From Corbicula japonica (lineage: Eukaryota; Mollusca; Bivalvia; Venerida; Cyrenidae): 64,000 bases of DNA. Under the pieces are notes generated by a model. That model did no database searches and was not told where the DNA came from. It saw nothing but the letters and a program-made list of their open reading frames with translations. Both the position numbers and the translations under genes were made by a program. Within the stretch, counting starts at the first letter, position 1. Every line of letters begins with the position of its first letter. Below, piece by piece: positions 1 to 12,341 of this stretch. The stretch covers positions 62,001 to 126,000 of the forward strand of contig JAZAYU010000263.1 of NCBI GenBank assembly GCA_038501625.1, in the 5' to 3' direction.

Positions 1-467
1 TTCAGCATCAGTTGCAGTAAAATGTCATGGGCGCGGCCATTTTATTTTTCACGGAAATTCCCGATTTTATCCGAGTCAGCGGAACGTCCGTTAATTTAAA
101 AGTAGTATTGAATCAACAAACCAAAATATACATATTTTTTCAATTTTATTATTTTTAGCATAAATCGCACATCTTATTATTTCATTATGTCCACTAAGAA
201 TTTTTTAATACCGAAAATATCAATATACATCGAATTTAAGTAAAATTACAGTATTTTCTATTGTCTGCCTAAGGGCTATTTAGTATATAGGAACAAATAT
301 ACATGGTCGATTTTCAATCGATTATTATTCGACAATTGATACTTGATGTTAATGTTAAAAGGTGTAGTTCAAGGCATAAGGTTCAAATTTGACTATTTTA
401 TCAAATTTTGTAAACAGTTTCTGCCTAAGTCTGCTTTCTACATATTTCTTGTCTGCCTAAGGCGAAG

Positions 468-524
468 ATATCTGTTCCTTTATATCTGTAGGTTTGTTCG
501 TTGGTTACTTATCTCACCCATATG
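468..524 (+). repeat. Direct repeat, copy 1 (partner 941-995)
   Basis: About 55 bases containing gttcctttat and ggtttgttcgttggtta recur almost unchanged at 941-995. The second copy runs straight into the AT microsatellite. The motif gtctgcctaag also recurs at about 262, 419 and 451. This looks like a small old duplication or parts of one dispersed element. Confidence 0.7.
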
Positions 525-940
525 TATCTTACTTCCACGAAAATGAATCCTTTCGGGGATCCCTTAATTCGAAAGTTAGCTGTTTGAATTGAATTATCTC
601 CCCTTAACTTAATGTATATCTTCAATTCAGTGTATCGAAAGATCCAGATGACTTTCATTGTGTGTGTCTTTGTCTATAGCACTAGTGTGCATAAAAACTC
701 CAAAAGTAAAAAAGGAGGAAGCACGATGCTAATAGATGTGTATATGTAATTGTCCTACATGTTTGTATATGTATAAAAAAAATAAGTGTATGTAAATGTC
801 TAGGCAGTCAGAGGGTCATTTGTGGATAGTCATGGTTTATATGCGTTGCCGGAAGATTTCTCTATTGAGAACTTGGATGGCACGTCTATAACCATGTACA
901 GCACTCTTGGCTAGGCGATGTCGCCGTGTCTGGTGCTTAG

Positions 941-988
941 ATCTGTTCCTTTATGTCTGTAGGTTTGTTCGTTGGTTATTTATCTCAC

Positions 989-1033
<45 letters not shown>
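941..1033 (+). repeat. Direct repeat copy 2 followed by (AT)n microsatellite
   Basis: 941-995 repeats the block at 468-524. From about 990 the sequence becomes an uninterrupted AT dinucleotide run of roughly 44 bases. Confidence 0.8.
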
Positions 1034-1035
<2 letters not shown>

Positions 1036-1410
1036 AAATAGACGAAAAGGGAACTTTTAAAGGGAATCTTGTAATTTTCAAGAAAGAAAGATAGAAGCAG
1101 ACACAGTTTACTTATTTAATCCTCCCTGCCTTCTAAGTATGACCTAGAGACTCAGCGACCGAATCATGACAACTCATAAATTCATTGAAAATGTAAGTTT
1201 AAAAAAAAATGTTGAAGCTGTTGCAACAATTTCATAGAGTGACAATAAGTCGATTAAAGAATCTACATTTATTCAGTTTCAATAAAATACCGCTTGTAGA
1301 GTTAGAACTCAAGATGAATAAATGTCCTTAAAATTTAATAAATATAAATAATAACAGCTTGTTACAAGAGCGAAATCTACCAACTTTTACGTAAATTAAC
1401 TTTAAAAAAA

Positions 1411-1483
1411 AGTGTCCCTTCTGAGTTTCGAACTCGGGGCCTGCGCTTTCGAGGCAGGAGTTAGCCATCACACTACAGAGAAC
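1411..1483 (-). tRNA. tRNA-like sequence (degenerate tRNA gene or SINE head)
   Basis: On the minus strand there is an A-box match, TAGTGTGATGG (1465-1475), and a B-box match, GAGTTCGAAACTC (1423-1435). Between them a possible anticodon stem CCTGC/GCAGG encloses a loop containing CTCGAAA. A run of T follows on the minus strand (1404-1411), as at pol III terminators. The acceptor stem pairs poorly and the anticodon loop has nine bases, so it is probably a tRNA pseudogene or tRNA-derived element. Confidence 0.4.
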
Positions 1484-1544
1484 GTAAATTTCGGTGTTGA
1501 AATTAACAATCAGTATCAAAGGAACTAGAAAGGAACCAGTAAGA

Positions 1545-1870
1545 GCTTTTAAAAACGAAAATGCTCGAACATGTAAGTGCCAGGTAAATACTTACACAAA
1601 ACATAAAAATCGTTACGGTAATCGTAAACAACACCCACTAACAACAATCGAAATAATTTATTTGATTTTCCCGCTGCATAATAATAAAAATCCCATTAGA
1701 TATCTCTCCACCCTGCTAGATGCCTCTCTGGTGTTAATAGCTACCAATCGAAATAGTTTATTTCATTTTTACGCTGCATAATAATAGAATACTAGTATTA
1801 TTCACAACATTTCATTGGTCGAAAAACTTGGTCAAAAGTGAGCTTAAACAGCTAACGCCGAATAACGCCG
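1545..1870 (+). repeat. Dispersed repeat family R2, copy 1
   Basis: The block containing aaaaatcgttacggtaatcg, tagatgcctct, gctaccaatcgaaatagttt, cgctgcataataat and gtcaaaagtgagctta recurs in part at 6355-6545 and 22885-23055. No coding potential is seen. The class is unknown. Confidence 0.65.
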
Positions 1871-1938
1871 AAAAAATAGATCGATCTATTTTCATCTGCG
1901 CATGCACATCGCTACAAATGTAGGGCAATTTCTTAGCC

Positions 1939-2041
1939 GGATAGAGTCTATTAAGACGTTTCTATAGAAAATAGAAATATGCACTCGCTGCGCTCGTTTC
2001 GGCTTCTATTTCTTATAGAAACGTCTTAATAGACTCTATCC
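1939..2041. repeat. Inverted repeat / hairpin element
   Basis: Arms 1939-1976 and 2004-2041 are near-perfect reverse complements over about 38 bases, beginning ggatagagtctattaagacg on the left. The 27-base loop contains ctcgctgcgctcg. It looks like a small foldback element or the core of one. No transposase is nearby. Confidence 0.8.
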
Positions 2042-3097
2042 TATACTTATAAAATCTATTGGTTCATCATTCATTATTCGACAAAACTAGCAGGTTACAT
2101 TTGTGCTTGGTTTTCATTCGGGATGATGGCGCGCGCCTCCTGATTAGCATTCGCAAGGTAGCCCGGAAAATATTGTTCGGGAAGCATGGGTTTAAGAGAT
2201 TATGAAGATAACCGGGAAATCTTTAAAAAGAAAATAGAAGCGTGTTCAGTTTCCTGACATTGTGTTAATTTTGAGATGATTACGGGTGCTCCGGTCTCAG
2301 ATAGGTTATTCAGCAACAACCAGTTCCTCTTGAAAATGTCATAAGCTTTTTCAATGCGTGTATGATTTTGAAACATTAGCTGGGTGGCTGAAGTAGGACT
2401 AAGAAACTAATCATCTGTTCGTATAAGAACCTATAGCGGCTATTGTGAGATCGGTGCAACCTCGAACTTGTCTACAGCACAGCGGTAATATACTCTTGCC
2501 ACTGACCGTTTTGCTCGAGTGTCGGTTGTTTTTAAATTTTTCTGTGCTGCCTGTGTTGAAACTGATCGAATTATAACCCCCAAAATTCTCTTTTCCTATA
2601 TACCGTTTGGATACGTGAGAAGGCTGTGTTTTCTAAAAATATGTAGTTCCATTGTTGATTTGCATTTTTCACTTTCTTGTAAACATATGTTTCTATAAAT
2701 TAACAAATGCATCGTTAACAGTAAAACATACTAGTCTTCTGTAGAAATGTTTATGGTTAGCCTAAGGAAATAAATCTTTTACCGATCATGCATCACCGAA
2801 GAAGTATTAGATATTTTAGAAGATATGTGTGAATTACAGCAGAAAAACAATTAAAATCGATTTAAAATCACTTATTTGGATAAGATACGGTAGTTTAGTG
2901 GTTATTTATTCATAAAAATAATAAACAAATATAAATACTTAAATTGAAAGTGCTCATGGTGTTGTGTATAGCAGGTTAAAATAATGTTAACGTGTTCTAA
3001 ACATATGAAGACCGCAAATAACGGATTCTATGTGTTAATAATTATGAAAGGTATTTATATGGTTGGTACAAATACATTGATCTTTGGCTATTTTCAG

Positions 3098-3214
3098 ATA
3101 TAAATGAGTGTTTGTTGAATAACCCTTGTATAAATGGAGGGACGTGCATTAACATTCCCGGTACCTACACGTGTAACTGTGTGGATGGTCTAACAGGCGT
3201 TCATTGCGAGAGAT
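3098..3214 (+). CDS. EGF exon 1 (calcium-binding EGF repeat, type A)
   Basis: A 117-bp exon between ttttcag and a strong gtaagt donor, phase 1 at both ends. It encodes one 39-residue EGF-like domain with six cysteines. The DINEC start, the NGGTC core and the C-x-N-x4-Y-x-C motif ([10 protein letters not shown]) mark a calcium-binding EGF with a possible Asn/Asp hydroxylation site. EGF domains of this kind occur as extracellular tandem arrays. Its closest relative in the window is the exon at 59979-60095 (shared DINECLLN and YTCNCV), which points to duplication of an A-B-C exon triad. It is followed 1.7 kb later by the type B exon. Whether it belongs to the same gene as the exons beyond 43 kb cannot be decided here. 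Confidence 0.88.
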
Positions 3215-3334
3215 GTAAGTTAAAAATAACTTAATATGTTAATACCCTATGTCGGGGTATTGAAATGCTTATTGTAACTGCGAGGTATATGTAGCATTGT
3301 TATGCCAGATCTAATGGGCTACCAAGAATATAAA

Positions 3335-3425
3335 ATGATATTGCCTCTCCTCGGGAGCGAACGCGAACAGTCACGGTTACCCATGCAATTCCGACAATTC
3401 TACCGAATGAGCTAGCCGAGACAAC
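3335..3425 (-). repeat. tRNA-derived SINE-like sequence, copy 1
   Basis: The minus strand shows an A-box match, TAGCTCATTCGG (3403-3414), and a B-box match, GCGTTCGCTCCCG (3352-3364), at tRNA spacing, followed by ggagaggcaatat. A related fragment lies at 3560-3625. This is typical of a tRNA-headed SINE. The family is not identified. Confidence 0.55.
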
Positions 3426-3559
3426 CCCAAAAGGTTAACTGGATATCCCTGATAAACGTGATGATCATTGCATGACATCGGTAACGGATTAATTTATTGA
3501 TTGCAGTACTGATTATAAGTAAGGGTAGACTTTTTACGGCCTCCGCTCTACACAAATAG

Positions 3560-3625
3560 AGCTACTGTGAAATTCAAGTCATATTGCCTGGGGAGCGAAC
3601 CCGCACCGTCACGGCAACAGCGCAA
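3560..3625 (-). repeat. SINE-like sequence, copy 2 (partial)
   Basis: The minus strand has a B-box match, GGGTTCGCTCCCC (3593-3605), followed by caggcaatatgacttg, paralleling the block at 3335-3425. The A-box half is degraded. Confidence 0.5.
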
Positions 3626-4949
3626 GAATTAAATAAATATTATAAGCGATAGAAGAAGGTTTTAAATTGACAAACTGTTTCTCCGAAAAAACTACTTCAG
3701 GCGTTGGTAATAACCTCTTTTGCCAATTCATTTTTGTTTTTGCTTCAGACTAGACAATACGTTTATCACATAGGCCTAGTAGTTTAGTATTGAACAATGC
3801 GAATCCATAGCCTTACCAGTTTTTCAGTTATTAGTTATCTTAATACATTTAACTTTTTGTGAAATATTCATTAATATGTGATTTTATTTTTCTACAAATG
3901 TCATGACGACCCTTACTGTTTATCAGATAATATTCGCGCATACTATTGTTTGAGTTTTGGCAAGGTCAGATATATTCGCTAATGTTAATTTTCTTTTTTT
4001 TTTGTAAAAAATACAGTTTTCGCGGATGAACTAATCCTGCATCTTAACAAATACATAGACGTTATAGTGTCATACTTCGAATCTTACTCGATGTCAATTT
4101 TGGCACGAAAGACCCGAGATAGATACTTTAATTAGACCGCATAAGGTATTGTTTCAATTGGATAAGGAGTAGCTGTTTAATAATTATTACAAACTGTCTG
4201 TTTAAAAACCAAACCTTCTGTCACCAGCTGTTTTCGAAGACGCATCTTTAAATAAACTGTTTGTGACTGAAATCTAGCTCATGGGCACCTTTGTTATTAA
4301 AAAACAATGCGGATACGTGATTGCAAGTATTCATGCGCTTGGAAATATTTTTTCATTAAAAGCTCTTGTCACAGTTTGTACCGATATTGCGTCGGTACAT
4401 TTGAAGAATGATAATCTTTTTATAAGTTTTGCAATTTAAATAAGAACATTTTAGTTTTTCACTAGCGATAGCACATCAGCAGTATGTTGTTTTTTCAAAT
4501 CATAGTATTACGTGCTCATGTATTTTATGTCGGTTATTTAAGGAAATTCCCAAATGCAGATACATGTACATAACGTGTTATCATAACATACAAATACTTT
4601 GCAAGCATCTGTTTGTTAAAAAAAAGTTAGCAATAAAATCTTCCGATTTATTTTTGCGAAATAAGGCAACCTTTTTCGCGCCAATTAATTTTGCTTCCAT
4701 GCCATCCGCGCGAATACAGCGAACATTTATAGGTCGCTAAAATATATTCATGGTTTACAGTATTTTATGAAACGTTAGGATTATAAGACTTTGTTAATCA
4801 ACGAATTTATTCGAACAGCCTTTCTTGTTGTATTCATATTCAATTTGGTAGTTATACTTACCATAACTGTCCATATCTTAATATGTTGAAATATATGTGT
4901 GCTAGTTTTGTGAGATTATTATTCTTGAAACGTTTGTTTTTTTTTAAAG
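3626..4949. other. Intron between EGF exons 1 and 2
   Basis: AT-rich intronic sequence. I see no further exon or recognisable element in it. Confidence 0.5.
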
Positions 4950-5066
4950 TAACCGACGTATGTTTGATGTTGAAGCCATGTCATAATGGAGGAACCTGTT
5001 CATATACTCACGGGGAGTTAAGTTGTCACTGTACGAGTGGCTGGACAGACGGACAGTGTCAGACAG
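4950..5066 (+). CDS. EGF exon 2 (non-calcium EGF repeat, type B)
   Basis: A 117-bp exon with acceptor tttttttaaag and donor gtaata, phase 1-1. It encodes one EGF-like domain with six cysteines (CLMLKPC, NGGTC, SCHC, GQC). It lacks the D-x-N/D-E-C start and the central Asn/Tyr pair, so calcium binding is unlikely. The type B exon at 60960-61076 matches it in cysteine spacing and in WT..GQCQ. Both lie between a type A and a type C exon, so the order A-B-C is repeated at each end of the window. Exon 3 follows after only 356 bp, one of the shortest introns here. Confidence 0.85.
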
Positions 5067-5422
5067 GTAATATATCGTTTAAAGTCATTAATCTTAATGT
5101 GCAGTTTAAGAGTTGATTCACTGGTAATCATTCAGTACTGGGGCGTAAAACGGAATACATTTAATAGATGTACTGTGTCTTTTTTCGAACGAGAACAGAA
5201 AGTTGTCTATCATATAATAAACAGATACAGTGATATTAACTGAAAAAAAAACAACTAAAAAAGATAACAACAACACATTTTTGCAAATAAAAACTTATGG
5301 GTTTACCTTCTTTCCTTTTACTACTTGATTTTATTTCATTTTAAAGATTTCCATGTAAATTTAATGACCACACACAGGTAAAGATATTTAGTTTGTTTTG
5401 AGTCGTATATTTTTGTTTTCAG

Positions 5423-5539
5423 ACATAGATGAATGTCTGACGACAAATCCTTGCCAAAATGGTGGGACTTGCATTAATACGGCAGGAAATTACAGCTGTC
5501 AATGTTCAAGTGGATGGACCGGGCAAGATTGTCAGACAG
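5423..5539 (+). CDS. EGF exon 3 (calcium-binding EGF repeat, type C)
   Basis: A 117-bp exon, acceptor gttttcag, donor gttggt, phase 1-1. It encodes a calcium-binding EGF domain: DIDEC start, [29 protein letters not shown]. The end GWTG.DCQTG with a gttggt donor is the hallmark of the type C cassettes amplified at 48-52, 58 and 61 kb. The next EGF exon on this strand is 37.6 kb away (43171), with unrelated exons and repeats between. Either this is an enormous intron or the block belongs to a separate gene or gene fragment. Confidence 0.88.
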
Positions 5540-5744
5540 GTTGGTAAACTATAGGAACATTTGTTTTAACTCTTATGACTGTGATTTAATCTTTAGAATC
5601 TTAACAAGAAATATCTTTAAAAAAGATAAACGGCGTAGATTGTATATGAAATGATGCAGTTTGTAGCTGGTATTATACACTTAATCTTGATTTACGTGTT
5701 AATTAAATAATTTCATTGTGAATCCTTTACAATGACTTAATAGC

Positions 5745-6050
5745 GGACTCGCAGTTTTTTCGCGTCTCATATTACACGTAGTTGCCAGATTTAAGACAAG
5801 TAAGCACATTGTAAAATCCTCAGTCGCGATAAAGAATGAGTTTTATATAAGAAACGTATTGTAAAAGGCATTGGTTGTGTTTATTCTTAAAACATAATGT
5901 ATCAGATGGTTTATCAATTGCTGAACGAATAAAATATATTTAGTGAAGACTTCAAGACTTACATAGCGAACTAATTGTTTATATCGCGTAGCATATTATA
6001 TACAGCTGCCCGATTTAAGAGACGGGTAAACATTGCAATTACTGAAAGAG
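5745..6050 (+). repeat. Diverged direct duplication
   Basis: The segments at about 5745-5815 and 5965-6045 share the order agcg..ct, cgcgt..catatta, agttgcc/agctgcc, gatttaaga and aca.tg.aa. They look like an old duplication about 220 bases apart inside the intron. Confidence 0.5.
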
Positions 6051-6354
6051 CTGGGATAAATTTCCATTAACTAAATACTCACAAATATTACAATAATTCA
6101 AGCTCGCAGAATTTATTACTTAAATTTTAAGCTTCACAGTGAAAGTGTAACATCGTTTTCTTTAAGCCATTTCCACTAACTTTTACTTTCATTTTGTATA
6201 GGTTGATATAAAAGAGTGACTCTATTGTTGTTGACAAAAATTCCTAGCCAATGACGAGTACTGTAGTGTGCCTCATTTCAACATCCTTCAACACAAGAGA
6301 ATAGCAAAGATCTAAACGTCACAGCAATAATCGTTTCAAACAGTGTATTAACTA

Positions 6355-6545
6355 ATTGTTTAAAAATCCCACTAGATACCTCTTTACCCTGCTAGATGCC
6401 TCTCCGGTGGTAATAGCTACCAATCGAAATAGTTTATTTAATTTTCCCGCTGCATAATAATATAATACGAGTCTTATTTACAACACTGCATTAGTTAATA
6501 AATTAGGTCAAAAGTGAGCTTAGACAGCTACGCCGAATAAAAAAC
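6355..6545 (+). repeat. Dispersed repeat family R2, copy 2
   Basis: It shares gctaccaatcgaaatagttt, cccgctgcataataat and gtcaaaagtgagctta with 1680-1860, in the same order and orientation. Confidence 0.65.
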
Positions 6546-8821
6546 AACGATGAAATAAGCGGACTGGGATTAATTGTTTAGGAATTTTGATTAATTGTTT
6601 AGGAATTTTACTGAGAACAGAAGATTACATGTGATATAAACTTGATTTCAGCTCAAGCATAAATATCACATTTTTGGATCTCCAACCTTATTCAACTTAG
6701 CTACTTCAAGTTTAAATGTGTTGTAAGCAAACCTTGAATGTGGAATGGCATTTATCATTATAAGAGAATGTCAGTATTGCCGAGTCATGACATAGAAGTA
6801 GGAAAATATTCAGTATTAAGTGAGGTCCTTCCAAATCTTAGCATGCACATAATCTACACATGATAATGAAATTTATTATTTTGTCACTGGCTTTTCCAAG
6901 GTTAGTAGACCATATGTTCATTTTTAATTAATTAATTATTTGTCGTTTTTGGAAGTTCATGTTCTTATAAATGATGTCGTATTGTTTGTTTTCTCTTCTT
7001 GTCAGCTGTATTTTCTGGATGTGGCTATTTCTTAAAACCTTCTGACAATGTAACAAAATAATGAATAAAACACATTTTATATAACCTTGGTCAATGACTG
7101 AAATCCATATTAATACAATGGCAGGATACATTCATCCCCAGTATGAAGCAATTTCATTTTGTGAGGTATGTAGAACTAGAAGAGGGTAATTTCTGCCCAT
7201 AAATTTTGTGAAGTTTTCCACAGAAATATAAACGAAATGGGATAATATTAAAAGTTGTGGAAGATTTATTTCCAGGAAGGGCTTATGCAGTTGTACCATA
7301 AAAACGGGAAAGGGGTAGATTTCGCATTTATCTATTTACATAAGGGGCTATTTCAGAATAAAGCCTGCTGATTAGCAATCTATGAACAAGCCAAATAAAA
7401 AACTACGGTACCTTTCGTATAATTTTTGTCGTTTCATTTATTTGACAGCTGTCAACCTTGACCCAGGCGGTCGTAACGTTTACACTTTGTGAAGATTCCG
7501 TGTAAAGGTGTAATACCAGTAATTCTTGAGACTCATAGCGCTGCCCGTCATCGGTCTGCATCCACTGTTTTGACAAATAATTTTGTTTGCTAGTTTACAA
7601 TGGATGCCGCCATTTTGGAAAACAAATTCGTAGCAAGTTACGCATGCGCTACCCTTGTTGTAAAGTTACGCAAATATTTACGAAAAAGATACGCATTTTA
7701 AGATCCGCCAAAGTTTGATAGGACGGTCCTTGCGATAGAAATTAAGTTACGCTTAGTTACGCAAAATAGTGTGCGTAAGTGCGTCGATAAATCGACCACC
7801 TGGACTTTAACCAACTATTGTGTTCAGATGTAATGAACAATTACACAAAAGCATATGGCACTTTGCACATCATCTCATAAAGGGAGAGTGTACGGCGTTG
7901 ACTATGTGGTATTGTCAATTATCTGCCCTTCTTATCAGTCGTCAGATTATCGGAGATTAACCAAGTCTAGGGACAATAAAATATGTCGTTTGCGCCGGAG
8001 GGGAAAACCAATAAAATAGCACAAAATTGTTTCATCATTAAGCATTCAGTTCGTTTCATAATAGTTGTATCTTAAATATTGAAACTGGACGGTACATGGG
8101 TGTGTACACGGGTGTTACAAGGCAAAACAGAATCTGTATAAGCTGTAATTATAAGATGAAAGAAAACGAATACCACTTTATTTAAATATGGCCCTATTAC
8201 TCGAATATTTTAAACGAATATATATGAAGAAATTTTTAGCCAACAATTGATAAATTTAATAGATTAATGAAATGAGAAAGTAAAAGCAATATTTTCAAAA
8301 TTACAAAATTTATCAAAAATGTTAAAGTTCAACATTTGAGAAAAAAATTATCACGCAGGTAATACGAAGAAATAAATAAGCAATAAATGATCTTGATAAT
8401 GTATATATCTCTGAGAGTTTTATACATAACATCAAAACTTTATAATTAAGATAACTTAGTGTAATATATCAGTTTTCCTATATCGCAAAAGTTACACACA
8501 GGCTTGAGGTAGACCATATTAATATACGTTCAACAATGTCTTCGTTTTTATCAGTTCTGTGTAACTTAGTGCCGAGTTCTTTACTTTGGTTTTGGGCACA
8601 TAGACGTCGGATTATTTTATTTATTTTTAAATCCTAAGCCCCGCGATATATAACTTCTGTCTGTTCCATTTCATCCTCATTATTGCACTAATGAATAAAT
8701 TTATTTTGTTGGAAAGCAATTTTTATATTTGTACAATTGGTGAAACGGTTTGTAAACTAAATACATTAAAGAATTTACAAATTCAGTCAAAATAAAAAGC
8801 GGCAGAATTTGTAGCCTTTTC

Positions 8822-8868
8822 CAAAGACCTATATAGATAAATATAGAGATGTATTATATAGGTCTTTG
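8822..8868. repeat. Short perfect inverted repeat
   Basis: caaagacctatata (8822-8835) is repeated as its exact reverse complement at 8855-8868. A related, slightly imperfect hairpin occurs at 9592-9629. Confidence 0.75.
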
Positions 8869-9591
8869 CCTTTTCTCAATTTCTATATACACCGAAAAAC
8901 AAATCGGTACACTTTTAAATTCATTGAATCGATGCATTTGCTAGGTTCATTGTTTATAGGAACCATTTACCTTGTTTAAACACGGTACAGGAAATAAGCC
9001 ATAAAACATATTAATTATTGATCTATCATAACTTTGTTTTTACAACGCGTCATTTATTGGGAGGGGGTACAATTAAATTGATGATGCATTTTTTTCGATC
9101 AGTTAATAAAATCCCGAATTCGTTCTATTACTGTTGCGCTCTTGTTTGTCAAAATAATTAAAGAATAACAGTTCATTGAATTATTATGTTTTACTGAAAA
9201 AAAACCTTACAATGTAATCTCGATACATGATGAAGAGATAACGATGCGATAGTTTTTATTTGTTCTAACTTTAATTCCAGTTGGGTACATCATTACGTGC
9301 TTATGTTTCAAATGTGTTTAGAAATATGCCCTTAACAATTTCAATTTTCCGATTGCATTTTACGATATAAATTAAGGATAAAATTTACATTTTAACTTCT
9401 TAATTGAAATAGAAAGCATTTAACTTTTACAAATAATTAAGTAACATTTACTTAAGTTATCTTAATATATATTATTATTTATATTTTTGTTTTAGATAAG
9501 CTTGTATATAGATGATACTTTTTAATGACGATTTTAATTTCTTTATGCATTTTCTTATGATTGACATTTTTTGTGACTCAATGCAAAGACC

Positions 9592-9629
9592 TACATGTAT
9601 ATAGATAGATGTAATATATAGATCTTTGC
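9592..9629. repeat. Related short inverted repeat
   Basis: gcaaagacct (9592-9601) pairs with agatctttgc (9620-9629) with one mismatch. The arm sequence is the same as in the hairpin at 8.82 kb, so both probably derive from one small foldback family. Confidence 0.6.
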
Positions 9630-10558
9630 TCAATGTGACATATTGTTAATACACAAAATGTCACATTTCTTACCTGTTGATTTACCTGGGGTTCATTGAA
9701 ATTTGTTACAATTATCACCTTTTTAGACTTTCGTCTGGGTTTATTATATCAATCGGATTTTATTTTACAACTATATCGAAAAGACATATACGTATTTCTA
9801 AATGCCATGAATAATTTAGTACGTATTTGTTTCCGCCTATGAAATTTGTAAAATATTGAGGGATTCGCGAAAATTTAGTGTTTTCTGCACTTGACTGCCG
9901 AATTAAACAATTGTTCGTCAATGATCGTAAAATATTCGCAAATTCACGGAGACTTAAATTTTCACTTAAAATATTCGATAGTCGTGTTAGAAAAAGCTAA
10001 AAAGGACCAACATGTTTTAAATTTAATTTAATAAAAATAAGTTTAAACAATAGCTTAATATTTTTTGCAAAATATGTAGCCTGGGGTTTTTAAAACTTAT
10101 AATTTGGATAAAAGATATTAACAATAGAATACGTATGGATAAGCGAAAAAATCCAACTTTCTCTACAGTTTCCATGTAAATAAAAGGAAAAATAGGGTGG
10201 CTATATTCAAAGTCAAAAAGGACCAAATTATCTTTAAGATAAATTAAAATTAAAATAACCATCTTAATCGACAGAAATTTATCTTTAATATGTACTATGG
10301 GTTTTTTCGACTGTTTAAGAAATAAAAATGGAGTAAAGACAAAACTGAATTGTTCCTTCATAATTTATTGAGAAATTCGTTTTCGATTTTTGCTAACCGA
10401 TGGTGAGCAAAGTTGGATATGTGTATTTTCCACTATGAAATCTTCGCAGTATGTTATGATGTAAAAAAATAAAGTGATAAAGTGAAACATAATGTTTAAG
10501 CTTTATATCACGCGACATGCTTTATCAAAAATTAAGATTTTTTTTTACACTTTCACAG

Positions 10559-10740
10559 ATGCCATACCTGAGTGCAACCATACGTGTACATTACATTCTG
10601 TCCTAAAGGGAATGTCAATACACAGTGTGATTGCCACAAGCTGTGCTGGGTCTAACATTCTTGGATCAAACGACGCCTTTCCGACATTCTGTTGCAATTT
10701 AGGATCCCGACAGGAATGGAGAAAGGGACAACCGCTGCAG
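10559..10740 (+). CDS. Putative exon of unrecognised cysteine-containing protein (a)
   Basis: The exon is bounded by a pyrimidine tract plus cacag and by the donor gtatat. It enters in phase 1 and leaves in phase 0 (182 bp). The frame is open and contains ECNHTC, TSCAG and PTFCCN, giving five cysteines in about 60 residues, then a polar tail. I do not recognise the family. A second reading frame in the middle (FCPKGN, QCDCHK) also has a cysteine-rich look, so an indel in an older EGF-like domain is possible. The next exon candidate, 11421-11552, continues in a compatible phase. Confidence 0.4.
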
Positions 10741-11420
10741 GTATATGTAAAACGGGGATAACCATCGAAGATTACATGCGAAGCTTAAGTGAATTTTCCG
10801 CCTAACTAACATAATTCTAACGAACGTAAATGATTTTAGACGACTCACTCTATAGTCCATAAATAATTTTTGCAAAGCAATGGATGGTGGCCCTGGTGGC
10901 CATTAATGAATTTGTAATTAAAAAAAAAGTGGTATAACAATTATTTTTTTACATTTTAAAATATGTTTCACATAAAACCAGATACAATAGCTGGATATAA
11001 TGATGCTAGGTACCCCGCACAACACCGTTATAAGTATGCTGCATCTTCTTCGCATTCCAAGTTCCTTAAGCTAATTTTGAAAATGAAGGAAACGACATCA
11101 CATTTCAGATAAACGTCCTTCGTCATGAAATATTTGAAGCCAAGTATAGAACTTTACCTTTTTAAGAACCTGTTTGAGAATCATTTTATTCATGTAGTTA
11201 ATGCCTTTGTAATTGTACTCTTCGAAGATAAAATTACTGCTTAGTATGCAACAATGGAGAAACAAATTAGCCTACAATGTAAGTAGAATACTCAGCAATA
11301 AAAATTAAAAAAAAAACGCTGTATTTCTGTTTTAAAACAAAAACTACAGAATTGATCATTGTAAATTGTTCATATATCATGACCATAACTGAAAGATAAT
11401 ATTATGTCCATAATTTAAAG

Positions 11421-11552
11421 CACGCAGGTGTATGCATAGACGGAAGAATACCAGTATATACACCGGTATCAGCTTACAGTGGACAGACTCTTCATGATAA
11501 CACTGCTGGGATATTTGTTGGTTGTATTAAAGGTGGATCTTCTGGGTTTCAG
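11421..11552 (+). CDS. Putative exon of unrecognised protein (b)
   Basis: A 132-bp open segment (44 codons, phase 0-0 if the acceptor is aatttaaag) ending in CAG before gtaggc. It contains VCIDGRIPVYTPV and GIFVGCIKGG. The alternative acceptor seven bases downstream would need a different entry phase. It joins in frame to the exon ending at 10740, which is the main support for both. The family is not recognised. The acceptor has a poor pyrimidine tract. Confidence 0.4.
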
Positions 11553-12341
11553 GTAGGCTAAAAGTTTGTCGTTCTTAGGTAACGATGCCGTGAACACTGC
11601 GACGCGCCGTCGTTAACTTCGGGTTTATCATTGCGACCACGAGAGCGTATCAAGTAAGTGGGGTTTTGTGGTCACCGCGAGAGCAGGCCGAAATGTTCTG
11701 CACAAGTGTGAAGCACAATGCAGCACACCATTCCACGAATGCTGAGCGATTGATAGTAAGTTTCCGTGTAATTTTGGAGCATCCATTCCCAAAACGCCAG
11801 CTAACAAATGTAGAGTGAAATCACGACCAGCTACGGCAGTGAACTGGATATGCATGAGTAGTTTAGTTACGCGTGAAAGATTTCGTAGTTGTGTGGCATA
11901 AAAGTAGTGCATTTTAAGAAAATACAAATATTTCGAGAAGAAATGCGAACTTTGAAAGATAATGCTACAAATAAAAACAAGAAAACAATTTAATGTTGTT
12001 GTTCGAACAACTATGAAAGGATATTAGAAGAACGATTAAAAACAAATCAGTCACGTGACAAGCGGGAGATAGCATGGGTTGTCATAATTTTGGTTAGGTT
12101 GGAGTAATTGTGGATCGAGATTTTGCTCAGCTTTCAAGGACCGGGCCGGGCCGGCCAGTGTTCTCCCCAGCTATCATAACGGTTGTCGCGCCCGACAACC
12201 GTTAACAAGCTTTAATCTATTTCCAACAAGCGTTAAATTCACCGACATCCGTTTGTTCAAAATCGACATGTCATAATTTTCTGTTTCTTGCATTGTAAAC
12301 ACAGTTCGCTTTTCAATACACACCTCATTCAAGGTTAAGCA
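11553..12341. other. Non-coding or unrecognised stretch
   Basis: The minus strand is open for about 99 codons at 11628-11927 and the segment is more GC-rich than its surroundings. I recognise no domain and see no convincing splice sites, so I leave it as unassigned. 12145-12160 is a short gggccgg-rich patch. Confidence 0.4.

Larger units (their letters stand above)
1..3097. other. Non-coding, repeat-bearing 5' part of window
   Basis: I see no supportable exon before the first EGF exon. The stretch is AT-rich. It holds a duplicated block near 470 and 941, an AT microsatellite, a tRNA-like sequence at 1.41 kb, a dispersed repeat copy at 1.55-1.87 kb and a hairpin at 1.94-2.04 kb, each listed separately. 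The open frames here are short and show no recognisable domain. Confidence 0.6.
5540..10558. other. Long non-coding stretch with scattered repeats
   Basis: No exon could be supported over 5 kb. It contains a diverged internal duplication (5745-6050), an R2 repeat copy (6355-6545) and two related hairpins near 8.82 and 9.59 kb. Around 7.5-7.8 kb there is a slightly more GC-rich patch with several ttacgc repeats and the motif gccgccattttgg, a weak promoter candidate that I do not call. Confidence 0.5.
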
